Below are positions 8,842 through 17,409 of a stretch of DNA of 64,000 bases, piece after piece (position 1 is the first letter of the stretch; each line of letters starts with the position of its first letter). A model generated the notes under the pieces. That model ran no database searches, was not told the origin of the DNA, and was given only the letters and a program-made list of their open reading frames with translations. The DNA comes from Candidatus Neomarinimicrobiota bacterium (GTDB lineage: Bacteria > Fidelibacterota > Marinisomatia > Marinisomatales > TCS55). The translations under genes and the position numbers were made by a program. Location of the stretch: NCBI GenBank assembly GCA_018651745.1, contig JABIDL010000028.1, positions 12,079 to 76,078 on the forward strand, read 5' to 3'.

Positions 8842-10045
8842 TCTTTTTCCTTCGCTTAATTTTCGGTTCCAATCCGTATTCTTCAATTTTTCTGTATAAG
8901 GTTCTTTCGCTCATTCCGAGGGACCTTGCAGTAGCTCTCCGGCTATTATTAAAATATTTCAGAGTGCGCTCTAGTGCCTCTTTTTCGAGATTTTTCAAAT
9001 TCATATCTCCTATAGAAGCACCGCGAATATACTCATCAAAAATTTGATCCACAGGAATTCGCCCATCCTCTGATTGTACTTCGGCAGTATAAGCCGGTAT
9101 TTCCCCTTCGTTTATTACCGGTAACCCTTGACCGCTTAACATTGATTTTACCCATTCAACATCCTGGCGAAGAAGCAATAGTTGACGTAAAATTAATTCC
9201 CGTTCAGCTTGTTCAGGTGTTTGGCTCATTACCATCGGAAGATTTCCTTTTGATGGCATTCTTGCATTTCCTATCTGTTCCTCAACCATAACCGCTGTGA
9301 TTCGCTCACCTTTTTCCAAAACCAGAATACTTTCTACAAAATTTTTAAGTTCACGAACGTTTCCAGGCCAATCATGATGTTTCATGATACGAATAGCGTC
9401 GGGCACAAATCCTCTATAAGGGATGTCATTACTCCTTGTAAATTCTAAAGCAAAGCGCTCAACTAGCAAATTCAAATCTTCTAATCTGGTACGTAATGTT
9501 GGAACATCAATCGTAATCGTTTTCAATCTAAAGTAAAGATCCTGTCGGAATTTTCCATTTTCCACAAGTGTGGCTAAATCCTTATTGGTCGCAGCAACGA
9601 CTCGAACATCAGTTCTTAACGTTTTGGAATCCCCAACGCGCATAAACTCCCCGGTTTCAAGCACCCGTAATAATTTTACCTGTGTTTCATATGGCATTTC
9701 ACCAATCTCATCTAAAAATATGGTTCCTTTATGGGCTGATTCAAAATACCCTTTTCGGTCTTCTCCAGCGCCAGTGTAGGCACCCTTTTTATGTCCAAAT
9801 AATTCACTTTCTATAATTCCTGCCGGAATAGCACCGCAGTTTACTACTACCAATCCTTCATGAGTTCTTCTACTAAATTTATGGATCGCTTTGGCAACAA
9901 CCTCTTTCCCAGTTCCAGATTCACCAGTTACCAAAACAGAAATATCTACTGGAGCAATTTGAGCTATCATTTCCAACACTTGACGAATAGCATCGCTTCT
10001 ACCAATGATACCAGACCTTTTTTGTAATTTATCTAAATCAATCAT
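8831..10045 (-). CDS. Sigma-54-dependent transcriptional activator (AAA+ plus Fis HTH)
   Basis: The 404-residue protein starts directly with the AAA+ sigma-54 interaction domain and has no receiver, GAF or PAS input domain. Walker A GESGTGKE is at residues 41-48. The sigma-54 contact loop is GAYTGA at 88-93, the Tyr variant of GAFTGA. Walker B is TIFLDEIGE. A Fis-type helix-turn-helix closes the protein (ATARSLGMSERTLYRKI). It requires RpoN, which is not in this window. Adjacency with lptE is a recurring arrangement in Bacteroidota and relatives. Control is presumably by expression level or partner proteins. Confidence 0.94.
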   Translation of the reverse strand: MIDLDKLQKRSGIIGRSDAIRQVLEMIAQIAPVDISVLVTGESGTGKEVVAKAIHKFSRRTHEGLVVVNCGAIPAGIIESELFGHKKGAYTGAGEDRKGYFESAHKGTIFLDEIGEMPYETQVKLLRVLETGEFMRVGDSKTLRTDVRVVAATNKDLATLVENGKFRQDLYFRLKTITIDVPTLRTRLEDLNLLVERFALEFTRSNDIPYRGFVPDAIRIMKHHDWPGNVRELKNFVESILVLEKGERITAVMVEEQIGNARMPSKGNLPMVMSQTPEQAERELILRQLLLLRQDVEWVKSMLSGQGLPVINEGEIPAYTAEVQSEDGRIPVDQIFDEYIRGASIGDMNLKNLEKEALERTLKYFNNSRRATARSLGMSERTLYRKIEEYGLEPKIKRRKKNGD

Positions 10046-10132
10046 GGAATGTTTCTCCTAAGCAGTTTTTTTTAATTCGTCGGCTGGGATATTCGGAATG
10101 ATCTGCGCTTTTGATTTTTGTATTCAACTCAA

Positions 10133-10155
10133 CCCCTCTCTTTCAAAAAGAGGGG
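10133..10155. repeat. Short palindrome CCCCTCT / AGAGGGG
   Basis: Seven-base perfect arms lie at 10133-10139 and 10149-10155, with a nine-base A/T-rich loop. The hairpin is followed by CTGGGAGTGAG, in the 127-base gap between galE and the sigma-54 activator gene. It is one of several C4/G4-armed hairpins in this window. It could stop transcription leaving galE or be a dispersed REP-like unit. There is no T-run directly after it on the minus strand, so it does not look like a classical terminator. Confidence 0.5.
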
Positions 10156-10172
10156 CTGGGAGTGAGATCTAA

Positions 10173-11147
10173 TCATTCAGTAACCTCCGCATGGCAATAA
10201 ATTTCCCACATTGTTGAAATCAATGTTTCAATTTCAGAATGTTCGGCAGACCATTTTAATATTTCTTTTGCGTTTTCTGAGCTCGCAACCAACTTTGGCG
10301 GGTCTCCCGATCTGCGACTTTTGATCTCTGTAGGAATTATTTCTCCTGTTATTTTTCTAGCTGTGTCAATGATTTCTTGAACAGAATATCCAACTTCAGA
10401 TCCAAGATTTACTGTAATTGATGGATTATTTTTTAAATAGTTCACTGAAAGAATGTGCGCTTTTGCGAGGTCTGAAACATGAATATAGTCCCGTACGCCG
10501 GTTCCATCAGGTGTTTTATAATCGTTTCCAAATACATTCATTTTATTGCGAGTTCCATTTGCTGTTTCCATCACAATCGGAAGTAAGTTATTCGGCCCTT
10601 TTTCCGGAATTCGTATCCGGCCTTTAATGTCATATCCGGCTGCATTAAAATATCGAAGTGATGCAGATCTGATTCCTTTGGATTCATATACATCCTTAAG
10701 AATTTTCTCAATGATTAATTTTGATTCGCCATAGGGATTAATAGGATTCACTGGATGTCGCTCATCAATGGGCAAATATTTAGGATCTCCGTACACAGCT
10801 GCGGAAGATGAAAACACAAAATTTTGAATGGATAAATCAACCATAGTATCAAGCAAAGTCAATGTTCCGTACACATTATTATGCATATATTTTTCAGGAT
10901 TTTCAACAGATTCCCCAGCAGCTTTGAAAGCAGCCATGTGAATCACTGCATCGACACCATCAAGCGCTTTTTCATTATCTTCTCGATTCAAAATAGATCC
11001 AAGAATAAACTCGGCTCGTGTATCTACATTTTCCTTTGTGCCCATCGAAAGATCATCAAGTACTACCACTTCATATCCCTGATCTAGTAATTCCAAGCCG
11101 ACATGAGCTCCAATATAACCGGCACCTCCTGTTATCAGTATTTTCAT
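10173..11147 (-). CDS. galE: UDP-glucose 4-epimerase
   Basis: GalE interconverts UDP-glucose and UDP-galactose, supplying galactose for surface polysaccharide. The 324-residue short-chain dehydrogenase fold has the NAD-binding GGAGYIG at residues 7-13, a catalytic SSSAAVYG segment and the YxxxK pair (Tyr139, Lys143). The specificity segment DYKTPDGTGVRDYIHVSDLA is typical of true GalE. The start overlaps the uvrB stop as ATGA, so the two are one transcript although functionally unrelated. Confidence 0.95.
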   Translation of the reverse strand: MKILITGGAGYIGAHVGLELLDQGYEVVVLDDLSMGTKENVDTRAEFILGSILNREDNEKALDGVDAVIHMAAFKAAGESVENPEKYMHNNVYGTLTLLDTMVDLSIQNFVFSSSAAVYGDPKYLPIDERHPVNPINPYGESKLIIEKILKDVYESKGIRSASLRYFNAAGYDIKGRIRIPEKGPNNLLPIVMETANGTRNKMNVFGNDYKTPDGTGVRDYIHVSDLAKAHILSVNYLKNNPSITVNLGSEVGYSVQEIIDTARKITGEIIPTEIKSRRSGDPPKLVASSENAKEILKWSAEHSEIETLISTMWEIYCHAEVTE

Positions 11148-13165
11148 GAAGATTTGCCTCCTTCAAAAATTCCAGCCAATTCTTTTTCAAATTTCTGAAT
11201 TTCATCTCTCAATTTTGCTGCTTGTTCAAATTCTAAATCATCTGCTGCTTCCAACATTTCCTTTCGCATCATTTCAAGCGCAAGCTGTTTATCCAACTGA
11301 TCAAAATCTATCCCTTTGCGTTTTGTCTTTGGTTGAAACGCATCTTTTTCCTGAAGTGAATCTGCAACAGCAGTGCTATGCAAAATATCATCCATAGATT
11401 TGTAAACAGATTTCGGTTCAATATTATGGGTTATATTGTATTTCTGCTGAACTTTTCGGCGACGTTTTGTTTCACTAATGAGGTATTGCATCGCTTCAGT
11501 GATTTTATCGCCGTAAAGGATAACTGTCCCGTTTAAATGACGTGCCGCTCTACCCGCCACTTGCATTAGCGAACTCTTTGATCTAAGAAACCCTTGCTTA
11601 TCTGCATCCAAAACAGCCACCAAAGATACTTCAGGAAGGTCTAATCCTTCTCTCAAAAGATTAATACCAACTAAAACATCAAATTCACCAAGACGAAGAT
11701 CACGTAAAATTTTAACTCGGTCTAAAGTATGAATATCGCTATGTAAATATCTCACTCTGAGACTTAGTCCACGCAAATATTCCGTTAAATCTTCTGCCAT
11801 ACGTTTTGTTAAGGTTGTAATGAGACAACGTTCATTCATTTTTGTCCGGTTCTGTATTTCATTCACAAGATCATCCATTTGTCCATTTGTGCTGCGAGTT
11901 TTCACTATTGGATCAAGCAATCCGGTTGGGCGAATTAATTGCTCTGCAATTATACCATTAGCCAATTCAAGCTCACGATCAGACGGTGTTGCCGAAACAT
12001 AAGTCACCTGGTTTTGCATTTTCATAAATTCATCTATTTGAAGCGGACGATTATCCAATGCGCTTGGTAGACGAAAACCATGTTCCACAAGTGTTAATTT
12101 TCGAGCACGATCGCCATTATACATTCCCTGCACCTGAGAAAGTGTGACATGTGACTCATCTATAAAAGTCATGTAGTTATCAGGAAAAAAGTCTAATAAT
12201 GTAAATGGCTTTTCCCCCGCCTTTCGACCTGAGAAATAGCGAGAATAATTTTCAATCCCGGAGCAGTAACCTAGTTCCATCATCATTTCTAGATCAAAAT
12301 TGGTTCTTTGTTCCAATCGCTGTGCTTCTAATAGTTTATTATTTTTTCTGAAATCCGATAGCTTTTCATCGAGTTCTTTACGAATGGTTTTAACGATTCC
12401 CTTAATTTGCTTTTTATCGGTTACAAAATGTTTTGCAGGATAAATAATGACTGAGTCCATTTCACCCAGAATTTCTCCGGTAAGGGGATCGAATCGAGTG
12501 ATGGAATCCACTTCAGTTCCAAACATTTCTATTCGTGTGCAGGCCACATCGTAAGCGGGGAAAATTTCAATTACATCTCCGCGCACTCGAAAATTACCAC
12601 GTTCTAGAACTGTATCGTTTCGCGCATAATGAATATGTATGAGTTTTGTAAAGACCTCTTTTCTATGAAGTGGTTTTCCTTTTACTATCCTCACAATTTG
12701 ATCACGGTATTCATCTGGAGATCCAATACCATAGATACAAGAAACTGAGCTCACAACAATGACATCTTTTCGTTCCAATAGCGCAGTGGTGGTTTTCAGC
12801 CTTAGGCGATCAATTTCTTCATTCACTGCCATATCTTTTTCGATAAAAGTGTCTGTAACAGGTAGGTACGCCTCAGGTTGATAATAATCATAATACGAAA
12901 TAAAATATTCCACAGCATTTTCCGGGAAAAGCTGCTTGAATTCACCATAAAGTTGTGCGGCTAATGTTTTGTTGTGCGATATAATCAATGTTGGACGCTG
13001 GACTTCTTGAATCACTTGCGCCATCGTAAACGTTTTTCCACTACCAGTTACTCCAAGTAAAACTTGATGATCCAGTTTCTGTTTTAATCCGCCCACCAAT
13101 GAGGATATTGCCTGCGGCTGATCACCTTTGGGTTCGAATTCCGAATGAATCTTGAACTCTGCCAT
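11144..13165 (-). CDS. uvrB: Excinuclease ABC subunit B
   Basis: UvrB is the damage-verifying helicase-like subunit of nucleotide excision repair. The 673-residue product contains Walker A GVTGSGKT, the Tyr-rich beta-hairpin region YYDYYQPEAY that clamps DNA, Walker B-like DESH, helicase motif VAGRAARH, and a C-terminal UVR domain (LEAADDLEFEQAAKLRDEI) that docks UvrC. The length and full motif set indicate an intact gene. It opens a uvrB-galE pair; the gap to the next gene upstream is only 57 bases. Confidence 0.98.
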   Translation of the reverse strand: MAEFKIHSEFEPKGDQPQAISSLVGGLKQKLDHQVLLGVTGSGKTFTMAQVIQEVQRPTLIISHNKTLAAQLYGEFKQLFPENAVEYFISYYDYYQPEAYLPVTDTFIEKDMAVNEEIDRLRLKTTTALLERKDVIVVSSVSCIYGIGSPDEYRDQIVRIVKGKPLHRKEVFTKLIHIHYARNDTVLERGNFRVRGDVIEIFPAYDVACTRIEMFGTEVDSITRFDPLTGEILGEMDSVIIYPAKHFVTDKKQIKGIVKTIRKELDEKLSDFRKNNKLLEAQRLEQRTNFDLEMMMELGYCSGIENYSRYFSGRKAGEKPFTLLDFFPDNYMTFIDESHVTLSQVQGMYNGDRARKLTLVEHGFRLPSALDNRPLQIDEFMKMQNQVTYVSATPSDRELELANGIIAEQLIRPTGLLDPIVKTRSTNGQMDDLVNEIQNRTKMNERCLITTLTKRMAEDLTEYLRGLSLRVRYLHSDIHTLDRVKILRDLRLGEFDVLVGINLLREGLDLPEVSLVAVLDADKQGFLRSKSSLMQVAGRAARHLNGTVILYGDKITEAMQYLISETKRRRKVQQKYNITHNIEPKSVYKSMDDILHSTAVADSLQEKDAFQPKTKRKGIDFDQLDKQLALEMMRKEMLEAADDLEFEQAAKLRDEIQKFEKELAGIFEGGKSS

Positions 13166-13222
13166 AATGTCTAAATTACGACGGATAAAAGATAAGGATC
13201 AATGGCAGAGAATTTAATTATG

Positions 13223-14161
13223 TTAAAAGGGTAATGTGAATAAATCCACATTTCCACCTGAAAGAATAATTCCCACTTTCTTCCTCTGAAATAAGGACTT
13301 TTCTTTCAACACTGCAGCTAGAGAAATTGCGCCTGATGGCTCAACCAAAATTTTCATCCGTTCCCAAATCAATTCCATTGCATCAATTATTTCTGCATCC
13401 GTCACAGTTATAATTCCTGTTACCATTCTTTGAATTATCGGGAAAGTAAGTATTCCAATTTGGGACCGTAATCCATCCGCAATCGTATCGACTCTTTTAT
13501 TCGGGACAATTTCTCCCGCTTTCATAGACAAAAACGTATCATCAGCCCCTTCCGGCTCGGCGCCAAATACATCCGTGTTTGAATTCATCCCTTTCACCGC
13601 CAGAGCCGTTCCGCTAAGCAGTCCGCCTCCACTCACAGGCGAAATAACAGCGTCCAATTCCGGTTGACCTTCCATGAGTTCAAGCCCAGCTGTTCCCTGA
13701 CCTGCAATAATGCGTTCATCATTATAAGGATGAATAACTGCCACATCTGTTTTGGATACATATTCTTGAAGAGCAGATTCACGGGAGATTTGATCCGGTT
13801 CGCAGGTGATAATTTCGGCACCATAAGATTTAACTGCTTCAAATTTGATCTTGGCTGAGTTATAAGGCATTATAACTGTAACAGGAATTCCTCGAATCTG
13901 AGCAGCTTTTGCCAAAGCGGCGCCGTGATTCCCGGATGAAACTGTTGCCACGCCTCGCTTGGCATCTTCATCGGATAAACTCAAAATTGCATTGGTCGCA
14001 CCGCGAGCTTTGAAAGCACCGGCTTTCTGAAAATTCTCACATTTAAAAAACATCGTTGCCTCGGACATTTGATCCAATGTAGCAGAGGTAAGAATTGGCG
14101 TTCGATGAATGTAGGGTTCGATACGCTCATGCGCATCTTTTATATCAGCTAGTGAGACCAA
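13223..14161 (-). CDS. Fold-type II PLP enzyme: threonine dehydratase / serine racemase-like
   Basis: The 312-residue protein matches the catabolic threonine/serine ammonia-lyase and serine racemase group. It has the PLP lysine in FKARGA, the SSGNHGAALA phosphate region and the glycine loop SGGGLLSG. The C-terminal ACT regulatory domain of biosynthetic IlvA is absent, so it is not the feedback-controlled isoleucine enzyme. The start is a TTG that directly abuts the TAA of mce, giving the family-typical ADIKDAHERI N-terminus. It could feed 2-oxobutyrate towards propionyl-CoA and the neighbouring epimerase; a racemase or hydroxyaspartate lyase role is equally possible. Confidence 0.85.
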   Translation of the reverse strand: MVSLADIKDAHERIEPYIHRTPILTSATLDQMSEATMFFKCENFQKAGAFKARGATNAILSLSDEDAKRGVATVSSGNHGAALAKAAQIRGIPVTVIMPYNSAKIKFEAVKSYGAEIITCEPDQISRESALQEYVSKTDVAVIHPYNDERIIAGQGTAGLELMEGQPELDAVISPVSGGGLLSGTALAVKGMNSNTDVFGAEPEGADDTFLSMKAGEIVPNKRVDTIADGLRSQIGILTFPIIQRMVTGIITVTDAEIIDAMELIWERMKILVEPSGAISLAAVLKEKSLFQRKKVGIILSGGNVDLFTLPF

Positions 14162-14569
14162 TTACTTTGGTTTCTGTGAAAGTTCGACAAGCACGCCACC
14201 GGTGCTATTCGGATGGATGAATATTACCAACATTCCCTCAGCGCCAACCGATGGCTCATCGGTAATCGTTTCAATACTATTATCTTTTAATTCTCTTATT
14301 GCTTCAAAAATGTTTTCTACTTCAAGACAAATATGATGCATGCCCGGTCCACGTTTTTTAAGAAATTTTACCATCGGCGAATCGACACCCAAAGCTTCCA
14401 ATAGTTCAATTTTTCCATGTTCCGTATTATAAATATCTGTCGTAACCCCTTGGCCTTTCACCGATTCTGTTCCCAAATGTTGTATTCCTAAAATGTGTTT
14501 CCAAAAAGGTGCGTCTTTTTCAATGCTTTCAACAGCTATCCCCACATGTTCAATTCTAAGAATTTTCAT
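14162..14569 (-). CDS. mce: Methylmalonyl-CoA epimerase
   Basis: The enzyme swaps (2S)- and (2R)-methylmalonyl-CoA between propionyl-CoA carboxylase and methylmalonyl-CoA mutase. The 135-residue vicinal-oxygen-chelate fold shows the expected metal ligands and motifs: RIEHVGIAV at the N-terminus, GPGMHHICLEV in the middle and the C-terminal GVLVELSQ. The start overlaps the upstream epimerase stop as ATGA. Neither mutase nor carboxylase genes are in the window. Placement beside a threonine dehydratase-like gene fits propionate formation from threonine. Confidence 0.93.
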   Translation of the reverse strand: MKILRIEHVGIAVESIEKDAPFWKHILGIQHLGTESVKGQGVTTDIYNTEHGKIELLEALGVDSPMVKFLKKRGPGMHHICLEVENIFEAIRELKDNSIETITDEPSVGAEGMLVIFIHPNSTGGVLVELSQKPK

Positions 14570-15594
14570 ATCAACCCCTCAATTCCAGATCTTAAAGTAA
14601 TTCCTGCCCCATTTCCATCCGGAAGAACCAATTTCCCATTTTCAACGCTAACGCCTTGATATGGATCATTCGAAATCAGAAGGTTTCCATCAAGATCGGC
14701 GAAATCAACCAACGGAGATAAATGAGCAGCTGCCGTAATCCCTATAGACGATTCCACCATACAACCCAACATAATTTTTAAATCATGTTTTCTTGCAGAT
14801 TCAATCATTCGCTTCGCTTCAAACAAACTTCCACATTTCATTAGTTTGATATTAATTCCATCAAAGGCATACGCTATTTTTGGAATATCTTCAGCAGAAA
14901 TTGAATTTTCATCCGCAAAAATTGGAAGCGGAGACTCATCGCGTAAAACAGAAGATTCATCCAGAGAATCCGATGGTAATGGCTGTTCCACAAATTGCAC
15001 ATTTCGTTCCGATAACCATTGACACATTTCAATTCCTTGTGCGAGAGTCCAGCCTTCATTTGCATCTACTCGAATAGGTTTATCGGTGCAACCGCGGACT
15101 GCATTAATGATTTCTTTATCTTCATCTGTCCCAAGCTTCACCTTAATAATTGCATAGGGCTTTGCTTCTTTGATTTTTTGTGGAATTTCATCTAAATCGC
15201 CAATCGCAACAGTGAAAGAAGTTTGCGGCGTTGCATCTTTATTGGCATGTAATAACTGATGTAACGGAATTTCATCACGTTGGCACCACCAATCTAAAGC
15301 AGCCATACTCAAAGCGGACTCTAGCGCTTTAATACCTATAGTTTGGCCAGTTAATTTATTTTCCCAAGATTCATACTCATCATCTAAAGACGGAATTTCA
15401 ATCCCTTTTTCTAATAGATCCACAATAGCAGAAGTGGATTCATCATATCGCTTGGACGGAGCTGCCTCTCCTCGCCCAATAAAACCATCTCCCGTCAAAT
15501 AGATATACACAATATCGTAATAATTTACCGTTCCGCGTGATAAACCAAACGGATGCGTGCATTCTATTCGATATGTTGCCCAGCTTAATTCCAA
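14566..15594 (-). CDS. dgcA: Enolase-superfamily epimerase, DgcA-like N-acetyl-glutamate racemase or dipeptide epimerase
   Basis: The 342 residues form a muconate-lactonising/mandelate-racemase-type barrel. The catalytic elements are KVKLG (KxK-like lysine), RVDANEGW, VEQPLP, FADEN and NIKLMKCG with the second catalytic lysine. By sequence this is the group annotated as L-Ala-D/L-Glu (dipeptide) epimerase. The immediate upstream gene, overlapping by 10 bases, is a DUF1611 protein. In marine proteobacteria and haloarchaea that pair has been described as DgcN/DgcA, for D-glutamate use via N-acetyl-glutamate. I infer that role from context; dipeptide epimerisation remains possible. The start is TTG. 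Confidence 0.75.
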   Translation of the reverse strand: MELSWATYRIECTHPFGLSRGTVNYYDIVYIYLTGDGFIGRGEAAPSKRYDESTSAIVDLLEKGIEIPSLDDEYESWENKLTGQTIGIKALESALSMAALDWWCQRDEIPLHQLLHANKDATPQTSFTVAIGDLDEIPQKIKEAKPYAIIKVKLGTDEDKEIINAVRGCTDKPIRVDANEGWTLAQGIEMCQWLSERNVQFVEQPLPSDSLDESSVLRDESPLPIFADENSISAEDIPKIAYAFDGINIKLMKCGSLFEAKRMIESARKHDLKIMLGCMVESSIGITAAAHLSPLVDFADLDGNLLISNDPYQGVSVENGKLVLPDGNGAGITLRSGIEGLI

Positions 15595-16619
15595 TTTTGC
15601 ACATCCTTTAGAATGGAATCGATCAAGGATTGATCGCCAAATCGAACAAGATCGGTGGTGGGAATTCCGATTTTTGATTCAATATCAGATATGGTTTTCT
15701 TCGCTTCCTTTTCAGGTTGGTTTACCGTTAACAGATTGATACCTACAAATCGGGAAGACTTAAAAGGTTTCATAAGATCAATATATGTTGGCATGCAATC
15801 TCGGAGCTTTGCAGATGGAAACCCTGTGGTATCCGATTTTCTTACAACTTCGTGAGTCATCACAAGAAAGTCCGGCATCGATCCATGCAAAAGTCCAAGT
15901 GTAACACCTGCATAATATTGATTGGTTAAGGATCCCTGTCCTTCTACAATAATGAGATCACATTCGCCAATTTTTTCAATGGAATGTTCAATTTCACCTG
16001 CCATAAAATCTGACACAACAGCATCAATTGGGACACCATTCCCGCTCAGCAAAATTCCCGTCTGGCCCGTTCCGAGAAATTCAGCGTTCAGTCCTTTTTT
16101 CTTCAATCGGTTTGCCAATTCCCAAGCAGTGGTCATTTTTCCTGTATCGCAATCAGAGCCAACAACCAACAGAACTGGAATTTTTCGATCTTTCCATAAA
16201 CCTTTCGGGAAATGAGGCGGATTGGGTGGCCGCCTTAAATCAGTGAGCGTACATGAATATTGTTCCGCCAAATTTCTTATTTCTGGGTCATCATTCAAAA
16301 AAGTGTGCATTCCACTAATGATATCACATCCACTTTCCAATGCGTGATTTATTTCTGAACGAACTAATTGAGAAATGATCCCGCCTTGAGGAGCACCACC
16401 TAATACAAGTGTATCAGGTTTAGTGTATTGCGCTTTGGCAAATGAAGAAACCACCGGAATTTTTCCACCATATCCAATAACATCTTGTGCAGTTTTCCCC
16501 GCATGCTCGGGGGAAATTACAGCGCACACGTCCTCTGGCCTGTACCTGAGAAGCATATTGCCCGTCTTATTAAGCATATAATTAAATACCCCGGAAGAAA
16601 GGATCACAAATTTCATCAT
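15585..16619 (-). CDS. dgcN: DUF1611 P-loop protein, DgcN-like D-glutamate N-acetyltransferase
   Basis: The 344-residue protein has an N-terminal Rossmann-like region and a P-loop domain with Walker A GSDCDTGKMTT near the middle. The segments GTGQTGI and EGQGSLTNQYYAGVT are typical of DUF1611. This family pairs repeatedly with the enolase-superfamily epimerase found next door. One characterised member (DgcN) is reported to acetylate D-glutamate. The overlap with the downstream epimerase and the 4-base gap to the crotonase upstream indicate one operon. The biochemical call rests on family and context, not on a diagnostic residue. Confidence 0.75.
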   Translation of the reverse strand: MMKFVILSSGVFNYMLNKTGNMLLRYRPEDVCAVISPEHAGKTAQDVIGYGGKIPVVSSFAKAQYTKPDTLVLGGAPQGGIISQLVRSEINHALESGCDIISGMHTFLNDDPEIRNLAEQYSCTLTDLRRPPNPPHFPKGLWKDRKIPVLLVVGSDCDTGKMTTAWELANRLKKKGLNAEFLGTGQTGILLSGNGVPIDAVVSDFMAGEIEHSIEKIGECDLIIVEGQGSLTNQYYAGVTLGLLHGSMPDFLVMTHEVVRKSDTTGFPSAKLRDCMPTYIDLMKPFKSSRFVGINLLTVNQPEKEAKKTISDIESKIGIPTTDLVRFGDQSLIDSILKDVQNWN

Positions 16620-16623
16620 TTTA

Positions 16624-17397
16624 TTAGGATCGAAAGTTTGGCGGACGCTTTTCGATGAACGCAGTCAGTCCTTCTTTAGCTTCTTCTGTGCTAAATAATT
16701 GGCTGAAATTATTGACTTCGATATCCAATCCATCTTCTATCGAAATACCGGACCCCGCATTAATCGATGCAAGCGATTTAGCAATAGCATTGGGACTATT
16801 ATGAAGCATTGTCTCTCCCATTTTTCGACATGACTCTTCAAGGTCTTTATGCGCCACCGTTGCATTCACGAGCCCAATCCGATAGGCTTCATCCGCAGAA
16901 ACCATTTCGCCGGTTAAAATCATTTCGTTTGCTTTCCCTTTTCCCACAATTTTCGGCAACCGTTGGGTACCACCCCAACCGGGTATTAATCCTAACTTTA
17001 CTTCCGGCTGGGAAAAAACAGCAGTGTCACTCGCTATTCGAATATGACATGCTAACGCTATTTCGCACCCTCCACCAAAAGCAAAACCATTCACAGCTGC
17101 AATGACAGGTTTCGGTGAATTTTCAATGATTGAAGTCATTTCTTGCCCGTTTTTCCCAAATTCAAGCGCTTCATTAGAATTCATTTTTGACATTTTTTTG
17201 ATGTCCGCACCGGCAACAAATGCTTTTTCGCCTGCTCCGGTGAGAATAATAACACCAATGGACTCTTCAGAAATTGCATCAGTTAAAGCTTGACTCAGTT
17301 CTGACACAACCACATCATTAACCGCATTCAAAACGTCTGGGCGATTAATGGTTATGGTAGCTATTCCGTTCTGATTCTGTATCAATAATGTTTGCAT
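16624..17397 (-). CDS. Enoyl-CoA hydratase/isomerase (crotonase family)
   Basis: The 257-residue protein has the crotonase fold. Oxyanion-hole motifs AGADIKKM and FAFGGGCEIALACHI are present, and a catalytic-type acidic residue lies near QPEVKLGLIPGWGGTQRLP. This GWGGTQRL version is that of short-chain enoyl-CoA hydratases (3-hydroxybutyryl-CoA dehydratase type). It probably hydrates crotonyl-CoA in fatty acid, butyrate or amino-acid degradation. It heads the catabolic cluster running down to the threonine dehydratase-like gene. Confidence 0.9.
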   Translation of the reverse strand: MQTLLIQNQNGIATITINRPDVLNAVNDVVVSELSQALTDAISEESIGVIILTGAGEKAFVAGADIKKMSKMNSNEALEFGKNGQEMTSIIENSPKPVIAAVNGFAFGGGCEIALACHIRIASDTAVFSQPEVKLGLIPGWGGTQRLPKIVGKGKANEMILTGEMVSADEAYRIGLVNATVAHKDLEESCRKMGETMLHNSPNAIAKSLASINAGSGISIEDGLDIEVNNFSQLFSTEEAKEGLTAFIEKRPPNFRS

Positions 17398-17409
17398 CTA
17401 ATTAAATAC

